A stretch of DNA of 64,000 nucleotides, taken from NCBI GenBank assembly GCA_030528625.1, contig JAUMYN010000001.1, positions 1 through 64,000 on the forward strand, read 5' to 3'. The notes below the pieces were generated by a model, which worked only from the letters and a program-made list of their open reading frames with translations, was not told where the DNA came from and did not search any database. How positions within the stretch are numbered: position 1 is the first letter of the stretch; each line of letters starts with the position of its first letter. Below, piece by piece: positions 50,898 through 59,633 of the stretch. The DNA is from Candidatus Saccharimonadota bacterium. Lineage in GTDB: Bacteria > Patescibacteriota > Saccharimonadia > Saccharimonadales > Saccharimonadaceae. A program made the translations under genes and the position numbers.

Positions 50898-52349
50898 ATG
50901 ATGCGCCAGATGCTAAGCCAGCGGCTCCATGTTTCGTGGTTGATTGCGGTGGTAAGTGTCGGGCTGGTAATTGGCGTGGTGGCGGTGCAGTGGGCGCCGT
51001 ATGGCTATTGCGCACATTGGCCATGGTTGGTATCGGGTCTTGTGTTGCTGCCGTTTTTGGTAAAACAGCAACGTTGGGTAATCGTGCCAGCGCTGATGGC
51101 GGGTTTGTTGCTGGGGCTGTGGCGCGGCAGTGTGGGGCAGGTGGGCTTGGAGCAATATCAACAGTTGATGGGGCAGACGGTGCAAGTGACGGGTCGAGTG
51201 TTGGAAGATCCGGATGTCGATAAGCGCGGCCAGACGTTGCTGCGGCTGGCGAATATTCAGGTGCAAGGACGCAACCTCCCCGGCAAACTATGGGTGGTGA
51301 CGGCCAAAAATCAAGCCATTAAACGCAGTGATATCGTCACGGTGCAGGGAAAAATGAGTGAGGGCTTTGTGGCGTTTGCGGGGCGGATGAGTCGGGCGAA
51401 AGTGGTGAAGGTAGAGCGGCCGACGCCAGGGGACGTGGCAGTGGCTGTGCGCGATTGGTTTGCCGAGCGGGTACGTGGACATTCGTCGGAGTCGACAGCG
51501 GCGCTGGGTATGGGCTTTTTGACGGGCCTGCGGCGGGCGCTGCCAGCGGAACTGAACGAGGCGCTGCAAATCGCTGGACTGACACATGTTATTGTAGCCA
51601 GTGGCTACAACTTGACGATTTTGGTTCGCCTCAGCCGACGCCTGTTCGTGAAGGTATCGAAATATCTAGCGACACTCAGCGCTACGGCTATGATTCTCAG
51701 TTTTATGGCGCTGACCGGCATGAGCCCCAGCATGTCGCGCGCTGGGTTGGTGGCGGGCCTTTCCTTGGCGGTGTGGTATTATGGCCGCCAGATTCATCCG
51801 CTAGTACTGCTGCCGTTTGCCGCCGCCATAACCTTGCTCATCAATCCGTCCTACGCCTGGGGCGACCTGGGTTGGCAGCTCAGTTTTGCGGCCTTTGCCG
51901 GCGTGATGCTGCTGGCCCCGCTACTACAACGCTACTTCTTTGGTAAAAAGCCGCCAGGCACGCTGCGGCAGATTTTTGGCGAAACCTTGTCGGCGCAAAT
52001 CATGACTCTGCCGCTATTAATGTTAGCGTTCGGTACGGTGAGTAATGTGGCGCTCCTCGCTAACATGCTGATTTTGCCGCTTATCCCGCTGGCCATGCTG
52101 CTGACCTTTGTGGTCGGTGTGGTGAGCGGCGTACCGCTGATCGCGCCTCTGATCGCGGCGCCGACTGAGTGGCTGTTGCAATATATGATCGCGGTGGCGC
52201 AGTGGCTGGCAGCGCAGAGCTGGGCGCAGACAGAAGTAGCGGTGATATGGTGGCAGGTGGTGCTGCTATACGGAATGATTGCCCTGGCGATGCATTGGAT
52301 GCGGCGGCGCACCGGGTTTGATTATCGTACTACTAATATCGTTGCGTGA
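50898..52349 (+). CDS. comEC: ComEC/Rec2-family DNA-uptake channel
   Basis: 483 residues from the ATG at 50898 (TACACT box 6 bases before). Two to three N-terminal helices, an OB-like outside domain (VQVTGRVLEDPDVDKRGQTL) and the competence domain with LTHVIVASGYNLTILVRL, GMSPSMSRAG and WGDLGWQLSFAAFAGVML. The C-terminal metallo-beta-lactamase-like domain found in full-length ComEC is absent. It imports single-stranded DNA across the membrane; the pilus operon that follows could capture DNA. Confidence 0.92.
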   Translation: MMRQMLSQRLHVSWLIAVVSVGLVIGVVAVQWAPYGYCAHWPWLVSGLVLLPFLVKQQRWVIVPALMAGLLLGLWRGSVGQVGLEQYQQLMGQTVQVTGRVLEDPDVDKRGQTLLRLANIQVQGRNLPGKLWVVTAKNQAIKRSDIVTVQGKMSEGFVAFAGRMSRAKVVKVERPTPGDVAVAVRDWFAERVRGHSSESTAALGMGFLTGLRRALPAELNEALQIAGLTHVIVASGYNLTILVRLSRRLFVKVSKYLATLSATAMILSFMALTGMSPSMSRAGLVAGLSLAVWYYGRQIHPLVLLPFAAAITLLINPSYAWGDLGWQLSFAAFAGVMLLAPLLQRYFFGKKPPGTLRQIFGETLSAQIMTLPLLMLAFGTVSNVALLANMLILPLIPLAMLLTFVVGVVSGVPLIAPLIAAPTEWLLQYMIAVAQWLAAQSWAQTEVAVIWWQVVLLYGMIALAMHWMRRRTGFDYRTTNIVA

Positions 52350-52394
52350 TGGTTGGCAACCAGCGCCGAATAGGCTATACTGAGCATAAGAAGT

Positions 52395-54173
52395 ATGCGC
52401 GTTTCTGACAGTACAATCGAAAAACTGTTGCAGGCGAGTGGGACGGTAAATGAGTCGCAACTGGCCGATTTGAAAGTGAGCGCTGAACGGTCGCATCAGT
52501 CGTTGCAAGCTACGGTACTGAGCAGCAAATTACTCACCGAGCCGCAGCTGGCAGAGCTGATCTCGCAACACATCGGCGTACCGTTCGTACAGATTGAACC
52601 GAAGGATATTCCCGATGAGGTGCTGAAAAAGATTCCCGAACATATCGCCCGGCAGTATAATGTGGTGCTGTTTGCGGTTGATGACGAGGGAGTGCTTAGC
52701 TTGGCCATGGAAGATCCTGACGATGTGCAGGCGTTGAACTTTATCCAAAAAGAGATTGGCTATAACATCAAAGTATTCTTGGCCACCAAGGCGAATATTT
52801 TGGACTGTTTGGAAAACTATCGTGGCGATATGGATCAAGAGCTGGACGAGGTGATCTCGATTCAAAAGGGTGACGATAGTGAGGCGCAGGTGCGTGAGGA
52901 CGAGTTTGCTGAAGACTCGCCGATTGCACAGACGGTGAATCTGCTGCTGGAATATGCTATCAAGTCGGGTGCCTCGGATATTCATATCGAGCCGCGCGAG
53001 GAATTTGTTCAGGTGCGGTATCGCATCGATGGCGTGCTGCGCGAGGTGAATAAGCTGCCGCGCAATGTCCAGGGGGCCCTGGTTAGTCGGGTAAAAATTC
53101 TGTCCAACCTGAAAATTGACGAACGCCGCGTGCCGCAGGACGGCCGCTTCAAAATTCGCGTGTCGGGCAAGCAGTATGCCCTGCGCGTTTCCACCTTGCC
53201 GATTGCCGATGGCGAAAAAATCGTCATGCGCGTGCTAGACGAGTCAAACCAGGCGATTGCGCTAGATAGTCTGGGCTATTGGGGGCTGTCGCTGACGACG
53301 CTCAAAGATGCTATGGCGCAGCCAAACGGCATGATCTTGGTGACGGGGCCGACTGGTTCTGGTAAATCAACATCGCTGTTTAGCGTGCTGTCCGAACTGA
53401 ATACGCCAGATGTCAATATTTCCACCATCGAGGATCCGGTGGAGTATAAGATTCCTGGCGTCAATCAGACCCAGACCAACACCAAGGCAGGCATGACCTT
53501 TGCGTCAGGTTTGCGTGCGCTGTTGCGCCAGGATCCGAATATTATCATGGTGGGGGAGATTCGTGATGGCGAAACAGCTAACCTGGGCGTTCAGGCGGCC
53601 CTGACTGGGCACTTGGTATTTTCGACGCTCCACACCAACAATGCCGCGACGACTCTGCCGCGCCTGCTGGACATGGGTATTGAGCCGTTTTTGATTGCGT
53701 CAACGGTCAAGGCGGTGATTGGCCAGCGCCTAGTGCGGCGGCTGTGTATGCACTGCCGCCAGCAGTATACGCCAGATGCTGAGGAATTACAGTATATCGC
53801 CGAGATGTTCAATCTGAAACAAGGTGCTATGCAGCGGCTGCATGCCCTGGAGGAGCAGGCGGCCTCGGAGCATATTGGCGGTGAGACGCCGCTGGGCTCT
53901 ACCGATCAGACCATCCAATTCCTGTGGCGGCCAGCTCCTGAGGGCTGCGATGAGTGCGGACACAACGGGTTTAAGGGGCGAGTCGGTATTTACGAGGTTT
54001 TGGGTATTTCCATTCCTATTCAAAAGATGATTACTGCCAACGCCACCAGCAACGACATTCAGGAGCAGGCAATTTCCGAGGGCATGGTTACCATGCAGAC
54101 TGATGGCTTTATTAAATCATTACGCGGCATTACGACCATGGAAGAAGTGCTGCGTGCAACGAGGGAGCAATAA
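52395..54173 (+). CDS. pilB: Type IV pilus assembly ATPase PilB
   Basis: 592 residues: N-terminal domain (TEPQLAELISQHIGVPFV), then the secretion ATPase with Walker A GPTGSGKSTS near 318, Asp box TIEDPVEYK, Walker B LRQDPNIIMVGEIRDGET and His box FSTLHTNNA. Cysteines CMHC and CDEC bind zinc as in PilB/GspE. It drives pilus extension. First gene of a run pilB-C-M-N-O; its stop and the pilC start overlap in TAATG. Confidence 0.95.
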   Translation: MRVSDSTIEKLLQASGTVNESQLADLKVSAERSHQSLQATVLSSKLLTEPQLAELISQHIGVPFVQIEPKDIPDEVLKKIPEHIARQYNVVLFAVDDEGVLSLAMEDPDDVQALNFIQKEIGYNIKVFLATKANILDCLENYRGDMDQELDEVISIQKGDDSEAQVREDEFAEDSPIAQTVNLLLEYAIKSGASDIHIEPREEFVQVRYRIDGVLREVNKLPRNVQGALVSRVKILSNLKIDERRVPQDGRFKIRVSGKQYALRVSTLPIADGEKIVMRVLDESNQAIALDSLGYWGLSLTTLKDAMAQPNGMILVTGPTGSGKSTSLFSVLSELNTPDVNISTIEDPVEYKIPGVNQTQTNTKAGMTFASGLRALLRQDPNIIMVGEIRDGETANLGVQAALTGHLVFSTLHTNNAATTLPRLLDMGIEPFLIASTVKAVIGQRLVRRLCMHCRQQYTPDAEELQYIAEMFNLKQGAMQRLHALEEQAASEHIGGETPLGSTDQTIQFLWRPAPEGCDECGHNGFKGRVGIYEVLGISIPIQKMITANATSNDIQEQAISEGMVTMQTDGFIKSLRGITTMEEVLRATREQ

Positions 54174-55399
54174 TGGCGACATTCAAGCTCATTGCTATCA
54201 AAAAGAACGGCGAGACCGTTGCCACCGAGATCGAGGCGCTGAGTCGCGCCTCGGCCATGCAGATGGTGCGCGAGCAGAATATGAAGCTGGTTGATCTGCG
54301 CGAAGTCAAAGAAGAGAAAAAAGGCCTATCATTTGGCGGGCGCAAAAAGAACGTTAAGTCGGAGGAGCTGGTTGGCTTTACGCGTCAGCTTAGCACCATG
54401 GTCTCGGCCGGCGTGCCGATTTTGCGTTCGCTCAACTCCATGGCGCAGCACGCGGAGAGCCCGACGTTTCGTAACGTATTGACAGGCGTCTCCAAGGAGA
54501 TTGAGGGCGGTATGGCCTTTGCCGATGCGCTGGCCAAATATCCCGAAGTATTTAGCGACGTTTATATCAACATGGTGCGGGCGGGCGAAGCTGGCGGTAT
54601 TTTGGATGATATTCTCAAGCGCCTGGCGATGCAGCAGGAAAAAAACGCCTCGATCAAGAAAAAAGTGAAGTCGGCTATGACCTATCCGATGGTGTTGATT
54701 TTTATCACGATTGGCGCCTTTTTCGGCCTGATGATTTTTGTGCTGCCGGCTATCGGCAAGACCATCAAAGACTTGGGCGGCGAAGACGCGGAACTGCCGG
54801 CTATCACGCAGATTATGCTCGGTATCAGCGGCTTTATGGTGAGCTATTGGTATCTGCTATTGCCAGTGCTGATTGGCGCAGTTTGGGGTATTATCCGCTT
54901 TATCAAGACGCCGCAGGGCAAACAAAAATTTCATCGCTTTATTCTCAAGGCGCCAATTGTCGGAAAGATTGTCAAAAAGGTGGCAGTGGCGCGGTTTACT
55001 CGTACTTTCTCGGCGCTAATCGGCGCTGGCGTGTCGGTGCTGGAGGCGCTGGAGGTGACTGCCCGGGCGGTGGGCAATACGGTGTATGAGGAGTCGTTGC
55101 TGGAGGCATCGCGGCGCATCAAAAATGGCGAGGTGTTATCAAAGATTATTAACGAGAACGAGACGCTCTATCCGCCTATCGTCGGGCAGATGCTGTCGGT
55201 TGGCGAGGAGACTGGCCAAACCGATCAGGTGTTGGTGAAGGTGGCTGATTTTTATGAGGAAGAGGTCGATACGGCAATTAGCGGACTAAGTTCGGCCATT
55301 GAGCCGATTATGATTGTGTTTATGGGCGGTATGGTCGGTTTGATTGCGGCCAGCGTGATGATGCCAATTACTGGACTGGCAAATCAAATAAAGGGCTAG
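54173..55399 (+). CDS. pilC: Type IV pilus inner-membrane platform protein PilC
   Basis: 408 residues with two T2SSF domains: LVGFTRQLSTMVSAGVPILR and later ARFTRTFSALIGAGVSVLEA, each followed by membrane helices. It couples PilB to pilin insertion. It overlaps pilB by one base. The N-terminal 65 residues are cytoplasmic, typical of PilC. Confidence 0.95.
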   Translation: MATFKLIAIKKNGETVATEIEALSRASAMQMVREQNMKLVDLREVKEEKKGLSFGGRKKNVKSEELVGFTRQLSTMVSAGVPILRSLNSMAQHAESPTFRNVLTGVSKEIEGGMAFADALAKYPEVFSDVYINMVRAGEAGGILDDILKRLAMQQEKNASIKKKVKSAMTYPMVLIFITIGAFFGLMIFVLPAIGKTIKDLGGEDAELPAITQIMLGISGFMVSYWYLLLPVLIGAVWGIIRFIKTPQGKQKFHRFILKAPIVGKIVKKVAVARFTRTFSALIGAGVSVLEALEVTARAVGNTVYEESLLEASRRIKNGEVLSKIINENETLYPPIVGQMLSVGEETGQTDQVLVKVADFYEEEVDTAISGLSSAIEPIMIVFMGGMVGLIAASVMMPITGLANQIKG

Positions 55400-55451
55400 C
55401 GTCAGTGATGATGGTTATGCTATACTTGCAGATAAGGAGTGTGGGCCTACT

Positions 55452-56504
55452 GTGACAAAGCTGTTTTATAAGGACAAGCCGATTATAGGATTCGATATCA
55501 GTAAGACGAGCATCAAACTGATGTCAGTTGATATGTCGAAGATGTTGGTGCATGGTTACGGTTCGATCGATCTTGATCCAGAAAAAATTTCTGACTCGCT
55601 GGAGCAGAGCGAGGCTTACTTATCGGGCAGGCTGCGCGAACTGTTTGAGCGGCATATTGTCGGGAAGCTAAGTAGTAATCGAGCGGTGCTTGGCGTGCCG
55701 ACAGCCCGGACGTTTGTTCGTTCGTTTAGTTTGCCGGCTGAGCAGGAGTCGAATATCAGGCAGGCGGTTAGCCTAGAGGCTGAGCAGTACATTCCGATGC
55801 CGCTAGATTCGTTATATATTGATCATCAGATCATCAAGCGCGATAAGAAAGAGATTATGGTGCTGATGTGTGCGGTGCCTCGACAGTTTGTTAATTCGGT
55901 GTTGACGGTGACGCGCGAGGCTGGTGTTGAAGTGGCGCTGATTGAGCCAAGTATCACCGCCGTGGCGCGTCTCTTGGAGCGTACGGAGGAGGGTAATTTG
56001 CCAACAGTAATCATTGATATTGGGCCGGCTAGTACCGATATCGCCATTCTGGATGGCGCGGTGCGGGTGACGGGCGGCTTGAATATTGGCGGCAATACCT
56101 TGACGCTGGATATGGCTAAGAAGATGAATATACCGCTGGAGACGGCGCATCAGCTAAAGGTGCTGAGCGGCCTCAGCGCCGGGCCGCGCCAGGAAAAAAT
56201 CACCGCCGCGCTGCGGCCGACACTGATGCGCATCATCGATGAGGCCAAAAAAGTGATCCGCTACTACACCGACCGCTTCCCTGATGAAAAGGCTTTGGAG
56301 CAGGTGCTGATCGTCGGTAGCGGCAGCAATGTGCCTGGCTTAGGGGAGTTTTTCACCAATGAGCTTGTAATGCCAGTCCGTGTCGCTAGTCCGTGGCAGG
56401 CGCTGAATTTCGGTGATTTGGCGCAGCCTGCCAAACAGCTGCGGCCGCGCTTTATGACGGCAGCCGGTCTAGCACTGGTACGCCCGGAGGATATTTGGTT
56501 ATGA
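55452..56504 (+). CDS. pilM: Type IV pilus assembly protein PilM
   Basis: 350 residues with an actin-like fold: IIGFDISKTSIKLMSV (phosphate 1), TVIIDIGPASTDIAILDG (phosphate 2) and VLIVGSGSNVPGLGEFF (adenosine). PilM sits on the cytoplasmic side and binds the N-terminus of PilN. Start codon GTG with AAGGAGTGTGGG upstream. ATGA overlap with pilN. Confidence 0.94.
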   Translation: MTKLFYKDKPIIGFDISKTSIKLMSVDMSKMLVHGYGSIDLDPEKISDSLEQSEAYLSGRLRELFERHIVGKLSSNRAVLGVPTARTFVRSFSLPAEQESNIRQAVSLEAEQYIPMPLDSLYIDHQIIKRDKKEIMVLMCAVPRQFVNSVLTVTREAGVEVALIEPSITAVARLLERTEEGNLPTVIIDIGPASTDIAILDGAVRVTGGLNIGGNTLTLDMAKKMNIPLETAHQLKVLSGLSAGPRQEKITAALRPTLMRIIDEAKKVIRYYTDRFPDEKALEQVLIVGSGSNVPGLGEFFTNELVMPVRVASPWQALNFGDLAQPAKQLRPRFMTAAGLALVRPEDIWL

Positions 56505-57067
56505 TCAACCTATTGCCGCCTGAGGAAAAAAGGCAGATTTTAGCAGCTCGTTCGAATACGCTGTTGTGGCGTTATTGTGTAGTGTCACTCCTGTTGGCGG
56601 TGTTGCTGCTGGCCTTTGTGGTTACCATATACTTCTTATTAGTGAGCGCTAAGTCAACCGCTGAGCAGAAAATTGCCGATAATGAGCGCCGTATGGCTGA
56701 ATACGCGCCAGTTGAAAAGCAGGCTGCGGAGTTTAAGAGCAATCTGGCCACTGCCAAAACGATTTTGGGCAAGGAGGGGCGATATGGTAAAGCAGCGGTG
56801 GCGATTGCTAGCGTGGTGCCGTCTGGTATCGTTCTTCAATCATTGCAGCTTGACGCCACAACCATCGCTAAGCCGATGCGGCTGACTGCTATGGCCAAGA
56901 CCGAACATGACGCGCTTCGCCTCAAGACCAGTTTTGAGCAGTCCAAGCTATTCAAAGATGTATATCTTGAGAGTATTCAGCTGCCCACGCCGAACCAGAC
57001 GAGCGGCAGCTACCCAGTCACGATTAACTTTAATGCCACTTTGGTGCCAGGAGAGTTGCCGAAATGA
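56501..57067 (+). CDS. pilN: Type IV pilus assembly protein PilN
   Basis: 188 residues starting MINLLPPEEKRQ, the PilM-binding motif of PilN, so the ATG at 56501 is preferred to the TTG two codons upstream. One membrane helix (about 26-50) and an outside ferredoxin-like domain with a coiled coil. It starts in an ATGA overlap with pilM and ends in one with pilO. Confidence 0.9.
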   Translation: MINLLPPEEKRQILAARSNTLLWRYCVVSLLLAVLLLAFVVTIYFLLVSAKSTAEQKIADNERRMAEYAPVEKQAAEFKSNLATAKTILGKEGRYGKAAVAIASVVPSGIVLQSLQLDATTIAKPMRLTAMAKTEHDALRLKTSFEQSKLFKDVYLESIQLPTPNQTSGSYPVTINFNATLVPGELPK

Positions 57068-57720
57068 GTAGTGACGCGTCCAAAAAATCCCTCAAACTCA
57101 ATGCCGTGATGATGCGATGGCTGCTGTCGGTGCTGCTCCTGCTTCTTTTGACGGGCGCTGGAGCCGGCTTTTATTTCTCGTATCAGTATTTAGTACAAAT
57201 AGCCAAGGAGACCTCCGATGCCCGGGCGAGTGCTGACTCGGCGGATAGCAAGCTGCAACAGCTGCGTCTCTTGGGGGCTGCCCTGAAAAAGCACGAGGCT
57301 GATGTCAAGAAGGCCGAGCAGGTGGTGGCCAGCGCCAAGAGCTATCAGTATCAAAACCAAATAGTTGAAGACCTTACCCGCTATGCGGCGATGGCAGGGG
57401 TGTCTATTCAGAGCTTTACCTTTCAGAACGAAACTGCGGGCAAGAAGACTACTGGCTCGAACACTAGCCCAAGCACGGGTGATGCAGCCCAGAATTCATC
57501 AGCCGATCAGTCGCAATCAGCTGCGCCAGCGCTGAAGAGTGTACACGTCACAGTGCAGTTGGGCGCCGAAGTTGAGTATCGCCGCTTGTTGCACTTGATT
57601 CATCTCATTGAGCAAAACCTGACGCGTATGCAATTACAGGGCTTGCAGCTAGCGCGCGATGATAAGAACCCGCAGGCTGTCAGCAGCCAAGCGCTTAATC
57701 TGGAGGTGTATATTCGATGA
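57064..57720 (+). CDS. pilO: Type IV pilus assembly protein PilO
   Basis: 218 residues: a short cytoplasmic part, one membrane helix (about 17-40), a coiled coil (DARASADSADSKLQQLRLLG), a Ser/Thr-rich linker near 130-155 and an outside ferredoxin-like domain. The layout and position after pilN identify it; sequence signatures in this family are weak. It pairs with PilN in the alignment complex. Confidence 0.82.
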   Translation: MSSDASKKSLKLNAVMMRWLLSVLLLLLLTGAGAGFYFSYQYLVQIAKETSDARASADSADSKLQQLRLLGAALKKHEADVKKAEQVVASAKSYQYQNQIVEDLTRYAAMAGVSIQSFTFQNETAGKKTTGSNTSPSTGDAAQNSSADQSQSAAPALKSVHVTVQLGAEVEYRRLLHLIHLIEQNLTRMQLQGLQLARDDKNPQAVSSQALNLEVYIR

Positions 57721-57995
57721 AACTAGATGCCGATCAGCTCGCCAAGCTGTTTAGTCGCTTTCTCCATCGCTATCATGTAGTGCTATACTCGCTCACTATC
57801 GTGATCGGCGTGGCGATTGCGGTGTGGATGGTGAGCGGCGTGATGGGGATGTCGCAACAGTACGATGCTATCACCATGCCTCCAGCGACCTTTGATCAGG
57901 CGACAATTGACCGGCTAGATACACTCAGCACCTCGACTAATCCAGTGAATAACTTTTCTCTGCCGGCTGGTCGCACGAACCCATTTGCTGAATAA
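57717..57995 (+). CDS. Small single-helix protein of the pilus operon
   Basis: 92 residues: a cytoplasmic N-terminus, a membrane helix (about 20-43) and an outside tail ending in RTNPFAE. The tail ending in a NPF motif is reminiscent of the N-terminal part of PilP, which is a short Pro/NPF-rich linker before the HR domain, but that domain is missing. It starts in an ATGA overlap with pilO, so it very likely belongs to the PilMNO complex. Confidence 0.65.
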   Translation: MKLDADQLAKLFSRFLHRYHVVLYSLTIVIGVAIAVWMVSGVMGMSQQYDAITMPPATFDQATIDRLDTLSTSTNPVNNFSLPAGRTNPFAE

Positions 57996-58019
57996 GGACT
58001 AGGAACGTATAATAAAAGC

Positions 58020-58616
58020 ATGTTACTAGCCGCTGATCGATTTATCGATATGCCGGTGATGAGCCTCCAGACAGGCTCGGAGCTGGCCCGCACCGTGCGC
58101 GAGATTATTGATCCGCGCGACTTGACCATTGTGGCCTATGAGCTAGAGGGTCCGCTGCTTGATATGCAGCCGAGCCTGTTGAGGGTAGCGGATATTCGCG
58201 AAATCGGCCAATTGGGGATGATTATTGATTCGGCGGATGAGCTGATTAGCCCAAGCGACGTTATAAAAATTAAGGAGATCTACGAGTTCGCCTTTGAATT
58301 GACGGGCAAGCCGGTGCTTGACGAGCAGCGCCACAAGATTGGTCGCGTTATCGGTTACACCTTGCGGGCGGGTGATTTTGTGGTGCAGCAACTACGGGTG
58401 CGACGGCCGCTCCTCAAGAGTTTTGGTGATATTGAGCTGCTGATTCATCGCTCGCAAATCATTCAGGTAAGCGACGATCATATTATTGTCAAGACGCCAG
58501 CCATTCGGCACAAAGAGCCAATTGCACCGACAGCGGCTGGTTTTGAAAATCCGTTTCGCCAATCGCGATCGGCGACTGAATCAATGGAGTTGGGACATGA
58601 GACGCACGGTCGCTAG
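58020..58616 (+). CDS. PRC-barrel domain protein
   Basis: 198 residues with two PRC-barrel-like repeats: MPVMSLQTGSELARTVREII and the second at GKPVLDEQRHKIGRVIGYTL. The tail FENPFRQSRSATESM is disordered. PRC barrels bind proteins or RNA (RimM, photosynthetic H subunit). A TATAAT box ends 6 bases before the ATG; leaderless. The stop lies beyond the start of tsaE (20-base overlap). Confidence 0.8.
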   Translation: MLLAADRFIDMPVMSLQTGSELARTVREIIDPRDLTIVAYELEGPLLDMQPSLLRVADIREIGQLGMIIDSADELISPSDVIKIKEIYEFAFELTGKPVLDEQRHKIGRVIGYTLRAGDFVVQQLRVRRPLLKSFGDIELLIHRSQIIQVSDDHIIVKTPAIRHKEPIAPTAAGFENPFRQSRSATESMELGHETHGR

Positions 58617-59070
58617 CGATAGGGCGATGCACCGTTTGGGATATCAGCTTGGCCGGGCTTTGCGCGGCGGCGAGGTACTGGAGCTGATCGGCGATGTCGG
58701 TGCTGGCAAGACGACACTCACCAAGGGGCTGGCAGAGGCGCTGGGTATAGCCGAGCCAGTGCAGAGTCCGACGTTTACGATCAGTCGCTTATATCATGCA
58801 TCAAGCGGCCTCACGTTGGCGCACTATGATTTTTATCGATTGGGCGAGGCAGGCATTATGAGTCAGGATATTGCCGAAATGATACAAACGCCAGATAGCG
58901 TAGTGGTAATTGAATGGGCTGATGCGGTGCAGGGAGTGCTGCCGGCAGATCGGCTGATAGTGCGCATTACAGCAATCAGCGAGACCGCACGCCAGGTGGA
59001 GTTGACGGCTGGTGGTCGCCGGGCAGCTGCGCTCCTGGCAGGCCTGGGCAACGAGGAGGCTGAGGGATGA
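58597..59070 (+). CDS. tsaE: tRNA threonylcarbamoyladenosine biosynthesis ATPase TsaE
   Basis: 157 residues starting at 58597 behind TGGAG. Walker A GDVGAGKTTLTKGLAEAL, SPTFTISRLY and LAHYDFYRL are the TsaE signature, followed by VVVIEWAD. TsaE works with TsaB and TsaD to make t6A37 in ANN-reading tRNAs. Coupled to tsaB by ATGA. Confidence 0.94.
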   Translation: MRRTVASDRAMHRLGYQLGRALRGGEVLELIGDVGAGKTTLTKGLAEALGIAEPVQSPTFTISRLYHASSGLTLAHYDFYRLGEAGIMSQDIAEMIQTPDSVVVIEWADAVQGVLPADRLIVRITAISETARQVELTAGGRRAAALLAGLGNEEAEG

Positions 59071-59453
59071 TTGTACTGCTGGATACCTCGACGTCAGTGT
59101 GCTATGTGAGTCTCGTGGAAGGGGCCCACGTCACGGAGCACCAGTGGCAGGCTGATCGGACTCTGGCGCGCCATCTGCTAGCGTTTTTACGCGATACGCT
59201 GGCCCAGCGCGGCGCATCGTTTGGAGACCTAAGCGGTATCGGGGCGATGAAGGGCCCCGGAAGTTTTACAGGTCTACGCATCGGACTGAGCGTGGCAAAT
59301 ACGCTGGCTGACGGCTTGGCAATACCCATTGTTGGTACAGCGGGCGACGCCTGGCAAGTTGAGGCCCAGGCGCGATTGGCTCGGGGCGAGAATGATCAGA
59401 TCGTGCGGCCTATGTATAGCAGCGAGGCGCATATTACCCAGCCGCGCAAATAA
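59067..59453 (+). CDS. tsaB: TsaB, shortened
   Basis: 128 residues against about 220 in typical bacteria. MIVLLDTSTSVCYVSLVEG and GIGAMKGPGSFTGLRIGLSV are the clear TsaB blocks of the N-terminal ASKHA lobe; the second lobe is missing and the end is a short tail SSEAHITQPRK. It may still dimerise with TsaD, since the contact surface is in the first lobe. Follows tsaE by overlap. Confidence 0.88.
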   Translation: MIVLLDTSTSVCYVSLVEGAHVTEHQWQADRTLARHLLAFLRDTLAQRGASFGDLSGIGAMKGPGSFTGLRIGLSVANTLADGLAIPIVGTAGDAWQVEAQARLARGENDQIVRPMYSSEAHITQPRK

Positions 59454-59633
59454 CTATCGTTGCCCACGCCAGCGTTGGACTGCATTGTTCGAATGCGGCG
59501 CGAGGGTGTATAATGAATGCAGGGCAGTGTTCGTACTGAAACGTGCCTGACAATGAATCAATGAATCCGTCAACTGTTGATACTATACCCGAGGTGAAGA
59601 CTCGGGGCAGTTGGCATAGAGAAAGGAACAGTT

